From: Flavobacteriaceae bacterium
GTDB taxonomy: Bacteria > Bacteroidota > Bacteroidia > Flavobacteriales > Flavobacteriaceae
NCBI GenBank assembly: GCA_030590765.1
Contig: JAUVCP010000049.1
Span: 1 to 10,006, forward strand
Length of the DNA: 10,006 nt
Direction: 5' to 3'
A model generated the notes under the pieces. That model was not told the origin of the DNA. It saw only the letters and a program-made list of their open reading frames with translations, and did not search any database. The position numbers were made by a program, and so were the translations under genes. Position 1 is the stretch's first letter. Each line of letters opens with the position of its first letter. Positions 6,791-10,006 of this stretch are shown piece by piece.

Positions 6791-8137
6791 TTATTTTTTA
6801 AACCAGTTACTCTTAAATTTACAATTTTCATAAGCATCGTTAATTTCAATATAGGTATCTGTTATATTTTTATTTGACCATTTTTCAATTAATTCTGTTT
6901 TTTTCTTTTGTAAAGCAAGCTCCTGTATCTTCACATAATCTTTTGAAAGATCAGCTGTATGTGTTTCGGTTTTACTTTTTAATAATAAAAACTTATACAT
7001 TTTTTCTCCTTGTCTGGATTCTTCATAAAACACATCACTTATTTCACCTGCTTTCAAATTGCTAACTCTTGAATATAGATCGGGATCCATATGGGTAAGA
7101 TCAAAATTTGTATCACCTGATGCGGCATTCATTAATACACCTTTACTCAATCTTGTTGCCTTATCTTCCGAATATCTTATAACCGCATCTTCAAAAATAA
7201 TTTTATGTTTTAATATATCTTCTCTGTATTTTGCCAAAGAATCTTTAATTTTTTCGTTGGCATCATCATCTGCTTTTGGTTGTATTAAAATATGATAAAC
7301 ATCTCTTTGTTTCCCTTTTATTTTATCAACCATCAATATATGATACCCAAAATCTGATTTAAAAGGTTCAGAGATCTCGCCCTCTTCTAAACTAAAGGCA
7401 GCTTCTTTGAATTCTTTAACAAAAGGACTATTTCTGTCAATGGTATAAAAACCACTATTTTGAGTTACACCCGGATCATCAGAATATAAAATAGCTTTCA
7501 TTTTAAAGTTGCCCCCTTCTTCAACCTCTTTTTTTATCTCATTTAACCTATCAACAACTTTTTTTATTGCCTCACCTGAAGGTTTTATTTTTAATATTAT
7601 TTGAGAAAGTTCTATCTCAGCACCAATCTCGGGTAGGTTATTCTCTACTTTTAAACTATTGAAATACCTTTTAACCTCTTCGGGAGTTATATCAACATCT
7701 GCAGTAATTTTCTCTTGCATTTTTTGAATTAGAAGAGCTTCTTTTTCAACTCTGTATAATTCATCTTTTAATTCTTTAACATTATCAAAACCATACAATT
7801 CAAGCATTTTTTCAACCGAGCCCAATTGCTGGGTAAAATAATCTGTTTTTCTTTGCACTTGTTGTCCAATTTCAGCATCACTCACCAAAACACTGTCAAT
7901 AACAGCATGGTGTGCTAATAACTTTCTATTCATTATTTGTTCCAACATTTCACAATCAGAAATCTCTATTTTCCCTCCACTCTGTTGTATCAATTCCTGC
8001 TTAAAGGCATCAATTTCAGAATCGAGTACAATATTCTTTCCTACAACCGTAGCAACACCATCGACCTTTACCTTCTTTTGAGCAACTATCTGTACACTAA
8101 AAATTAGAAGTGTAACTATAAATATTTTTTTAATCAT
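6791..8137 (-). CDS. SurA-like periplasmic peptidyl-prolyl isomerase / chaperone
   Basis: A 448-residue secreted protein with SurA architecture. The start MIKKIFIVTLLIFSVQIVAQ is a typical Sec signal peptide with likely cleavage near residue 20. I chose the ATG at 8137 rather than the TTG at 8194 because the longer version would place a non-signal stretch first and overlap the upstream gene by 56 bases. A SurA-N-like helical region spans about 21-170 (VDGVATVVGKNIVLDSEID near its start). A clear parvulin (PpiC) domain lies at about 174-273 (ELSQIILKIKPSGE, GEISEPFKSDFGYHILMVDK). A more divergent second one lies at about 278-388, beginning DVYHILIQPK. Cys62 and Cys439 could form a periplasmic disulfide. 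SurA proteins escort outer-membrane proteins across the periplasm. The ATG follows the stop codon of the lipoprotein gene after one base, implying tight co-expression. Confidence 0.9.
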   Translation of the reverse strand: MIKKIFIVTLLIFSVQIVAQKKVKVDGVATVVGKNIVLDSEIDAFKQELIQQSGGKIEISDCEMLEQIMNRKLLAHHAVIDSVLVSDAEIGQQVQRKTDYFTQQLGSVEKMLELYGFDNVKELKDELYRVEKEALLIQKMQEKITADVDITPEEVKRYFNSLKVENNLPEIGAEIELSQIILKIKPSGEAIKKVVDRLNEIKKEVEEGGNFKMKAILYSDDPGVTQNSGFYTIDRNSPFVKEFKEAAFSLEEGEISEPFKSDFGYHILMVDKIKGKQRDVYHILIQPKADDDANEKIKDSLAKYREDILKHKIIFEDAVIRYSEDKATRLSKGVLMNAASGDTNFDLTHMDPDLYSRVSNLKAGEISDVFYEESRQGEKMYKFLLLKSKTETHTADLSKDYVKIQELALQKKKTELIEKWSNKNITDTYIEINDAYENCKFKSNWFKK

Positions 8138-8138
8138 T

Positions 8139-8969
8139 TTAATATTGTTCAAATTGTTTATTACTAATAGCATCATTAACCAGCGTTTGTTCAATTTTTT
8201 TTATAAGATCTAATTTTCTTTTATGCAAGATCATCTGTTTAATTGTAGGCACGACATAACTCTTTGGAGCAATGTCATTTCTGTACAAAATATTTTTTAC
8301 AGCGAGCAAATATACTCCTAATGAATCTTCTTTTTGAATAAATTGATTCTTTTTTAATTTATCTACTTCATTCAGTATAGGAAGTTTACGTTCCACTTGT
8401 TTAAAACTAACCCAAATACTATCATTAAAATTATAAGAATTAAACTCTAATTCTCTGTCAACCAATTCGTCAATATCTTCATTTACATCAGATTTAAACA
8501 GTTTTATTATTTCGTCTCTATCAATTAAATTCTTGTTGAAATGAATGTATTTTAACTGAATTAATTTTTCATTAAGTTTATATATATCCTTATTTTGTTC
8601 ATAATAGTTTTCAATATCTTTATCTTGAATCATTGTATCTAATTCCTGCTGTAAAACCGCCTGTTTATATTTATCAATAAACAACTCCTTTTCATAGGTT
8701 TTTACCAAATTTTTGATCTCATTATTTTTATCATCAATATTGATTTTTGCTTTTATTAGTAACAATTGTTCTGTTGCCCAGTTTTTAATAAGGTTACTTC
8801 TGTATAAGATACTATCTGTCTTATTTAAATTGGATGGAATTCTATTAGCAATATCCTCTTCAAGTAAATACTTGTTGCCAATCCTGGCAACAGCATTCTC
8901 AACTTTTTCCTCTCTCTTACAAGAAAAAATCAGTAGAATTATCGCTAATATTATTAAATGTTTTTTCAA
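8139..8969 (-). CDS. Predicted lipoprotein with SurA-N-like start, envelope chaperone relative
   Basis: A 276-residue predicted lipoprotein. The N-terminus MKKHLIILAIILLIFSC has a charged start, a hydrophobic core and a lipobox-like IFSC, placing the lipidated Cys at position 17. The next part, AVARIGNKYLLEEDIANRIP, resembles the opening of the SurA N-terminal domain. A predominantly charged, helical sequence follows, and I see no convincing parvulin core. The start codon is TTG: the first in-frame Met after the signal region is far downstream, and an in-frame TAA lies just upstream, so TTG (or a rarer ATT four or five codons earlier) must be used. It lies 20 bases after the isomerase gene at 8990 and one base before the SurA-like gene. 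Context suggests a membrane-anchored partner or regulator of the flanking chaperones; that is inference. Homologues are often named peptidyl-prolyl isomerase from context, which I would not assert here. Confidence 0.8.
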   Translation of the reverse strand: MKKHLIILAIILLIFSCKREEKVENAVARIGNKYLLEEDIANRIPSNLNKTDSILYRSNLIKNWATEQLLLIKAKINIDDKNNEIKNLVKTYEKELFIDKYKQAVLQQELDTMIQDKDIENYYEQNKDIYKLNEKLIQLKYIHFNKNLIDRDEIIKLFKSDVNEDIDELVDRELEFNSYNFNDSIWVSFKQVERKLPILNEVDKLKKNQFIQKEDSLGVYLLAVKNILYRNDIAPKSYVVPTIKQMILHKRKLDLIKKIEQTLVNDAISNKQFEQY

Positions 8970-8989
8970 TGTTTGAATAATTTAATTTG

Positions 8990-10006
8990 TTACAATGATT
9001 TAAATTGACGTTTTAATTTTTTAAGATTCTTTCTATTCATTTTCACCTTATATTTCGTTCTAAGATCAATGATCCACTTCTCTTCCAATTCCTTTTGATA
9101 ATCATTTATTACTTCTCCGCGGGTTTCTTCAAGAGTTTTATTTACAGGTTCTATTATTTTATTAACATCTATAATTACATATTGATTTTTTTCAGGATTA
9201 TAGATCTCAGAAACTCCTTTGGTAATTCTATAGTTTTTTGGAAATTTTGAACTACCCTCCTCCAGTGTTCCGCTGGTAAACAAAACATGAATAGTTGCTC
9301 CTTCATTAACCGTTTTTTTAATGCTATCGGTAGTTTTATTTTCTTCTAAATAATTTTTAACCAGTTCTGCTTTTTCAGATCTGGTACAGCTTGCAATTCT
9401 TAGTTCTGCCCTTTTTTTCCACACATAATCATCTTTATGCATATTGAAATACTGTGTTAATCCAACAGAATCTTTCTCAGATTTCTCCCATATGTTTTTT
9501 TGAAGGAGATCAAATAGTAACAAACCATCTTTATATTCCTGATAAATTACTGAAAATTCATTATTTGTTTCTTCTAAGTGATCTTTATAATAATTAATGA
9601 TACTTTCGTTTTTATAATTGTTATAGATTTGATCAGTAGTTTTATTTTTTTCATTCTTATAATAATTGTAGAAATCTTTTGCCAAATAGTTTTCTTCATT
9701 GATACTAAATAAGGTGGCATTTGAATTCATTTCTTCCTTATCCTCTACATAAAAAGCGGACAATGCTAAAATATCTTCTTTAATAGTATAGTTTTTTGCT
9801 ATTTTTCTGGCAAGATCCTTATCCAATAATTTTGATCGGTTACCACTTTTGATCTTGCTCTCCAAATAAGTTTGAAGATTTTCAAAGCTTTCAATAGGAT
9901 ATTTTTTGAGTAACTTTAAAATATGCCAGCCATATTTTGTTGGAAAAGGTTCTGAAAAATCACCTTTATTTTTCAAACCAAAAGCTGTGTCATCAAAAGA
10001 TTTGAT
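8990..10006 (-). CDS. Periplasmic peptidyl-prolyl isomerase (PpiC/parvulin), 5' end outside the window
   Basis: The last 338 residues of a longer protein; the frame is open to the right edge, so the start is not in the window. The TTG at 9976 lies inside the coding sequence and is not a plausible start. The visible part opens with the end of a parvulin domain (SFDDTAFGLKNKGDFSEPF, then TKYGWHILKLLKKY), as in the GxxSEPxxTxxGxHI pattern of PpiC domains. A long Lys/Glu-rich helical region follows, then LEETRGEVINDYQKELEEKW and IIDLRTKYKVKMNRK near the end. I know this ending from Bacteroidota peptidyl-prolyl isomerases of roughly 650 residues, most likely periplasmic and involved in outer-membrane-protein folding. 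It is the first visible gene of the run leading to the lipoprotein, the SurA-like protein and MoxR. Confidence 0.87.
   Translation of the reverse strand: MKSFDDTAFGLKNKGDFSEPFPTKYGWHILKLLKKYPIESFENLQTYLESKIKSGNRSKLLDKDLARKIAKNYTIKEDILALSAFYVEDKEEMNSNATLFSINEENYLAKDFYNYYKNEKNKTTDQIYNNYKNESIINYYKDHLEETNNEFSVIYQEYKDGLLLFDLLQKNIWEKSEKDSVGLTQYFNMHKDDYVWKKRAELRIASCTRSEKAELVKNYLEENKTTDSIKKTVNEGATIHVLFTSGTLEEGSSKFPKNYRITKGVSEIYNPEKNQYVIIDVNKIIEPVNKTLEETRGEVINDYQKELEEKWIIDLRTKYKVKMNRKNLKKLKRQFKSL

Noticed and set aside
6874..7295. Two plus-strand open frames opposite the SurA-like gene
   Set aside because: Short shadows of a well-supported gene, hydrophobic and Ser-rich from antisense codons only.
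8138..8194. Longer N-terminus for the SurA-like protein starting at a TTG
   Set aside because: The ATG at 8137 gives a standard signal peptide and sits one base after the upstream stop; the extension would overlap the upstream gene and spoil the signal.
8713..8976. Plus-strand open frame opposite the lipoprotein gene start
   Set aside because: Antisense to a clear lipoprotein signal and N-terminal region; no independent support.

Overview
The window looks like chromosomal DNA from a member of the Bacteroidota. Base composition is roughly one-third G+C. Two intergenic regions carry promoter matches of the Bacteroidota type (TTG, 20 bases, TAnnTTTG). None of the six gene starts examined has a Shine-Dalgarno sequence. 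The ribosomal protein S1, the phosphohexomutase and the periplasmic chaperones also read like Bacteroidota proteins. The genus cannot be named from the sequence. All genes lie on the minus strand, so transcription runs from high to low coordinates.

Right part (10006 to 5829): a tight run of four genes with gaps of 20, 1 and 8 bases. It holds a large periplasmic peptidyl-prolyl isomerase cut by the window edge, a predicted lipoprotein with a SurA-like N-terminus and a TTG start, a two-domain SurA-like secreted chaperone, and a MoxR-type AAA+ ATPase. The first three suggest a cell-envelope or outer-membrane-protein folding unit. The MoxR gene closes the run without its usual vWA or DUF58 partners immediately downstream.

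Middle (5828 to 3324): a 203-base gap with a strong promoter candidate and a leader of about 110 bases containing a 9-base inverted repeat. Then comes the gene for ribosomal protein S1, followed by a clear intrinsic terminator. This S1 is unusual: it has six S1 domains preceded by a complete DUF2853-like domain and a Lys/Glu-rich linker, all in one reading frame.

Left part (3322 to 1): a second promoter directly abuts the terminator and drives glmM (phosphoglucosamine mutase, needed for UDP-GlcNAc and so for peptidoglycan and lipopolysaccharide). A class V PLP-dependent, cysteine-desulfurase-like enzyme follows 21 bases later, probably in the same transcript. After a 98-base gap comes the first 97 codons of a DUF1697 protein that runs off the left edge.

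Most of the window is ordinary housekeeping DNA. The DUF2853-S1 fusion is the most unusual feature. No mobile elements, CRISPR arrays, tRNAs or rRNAs were seen.
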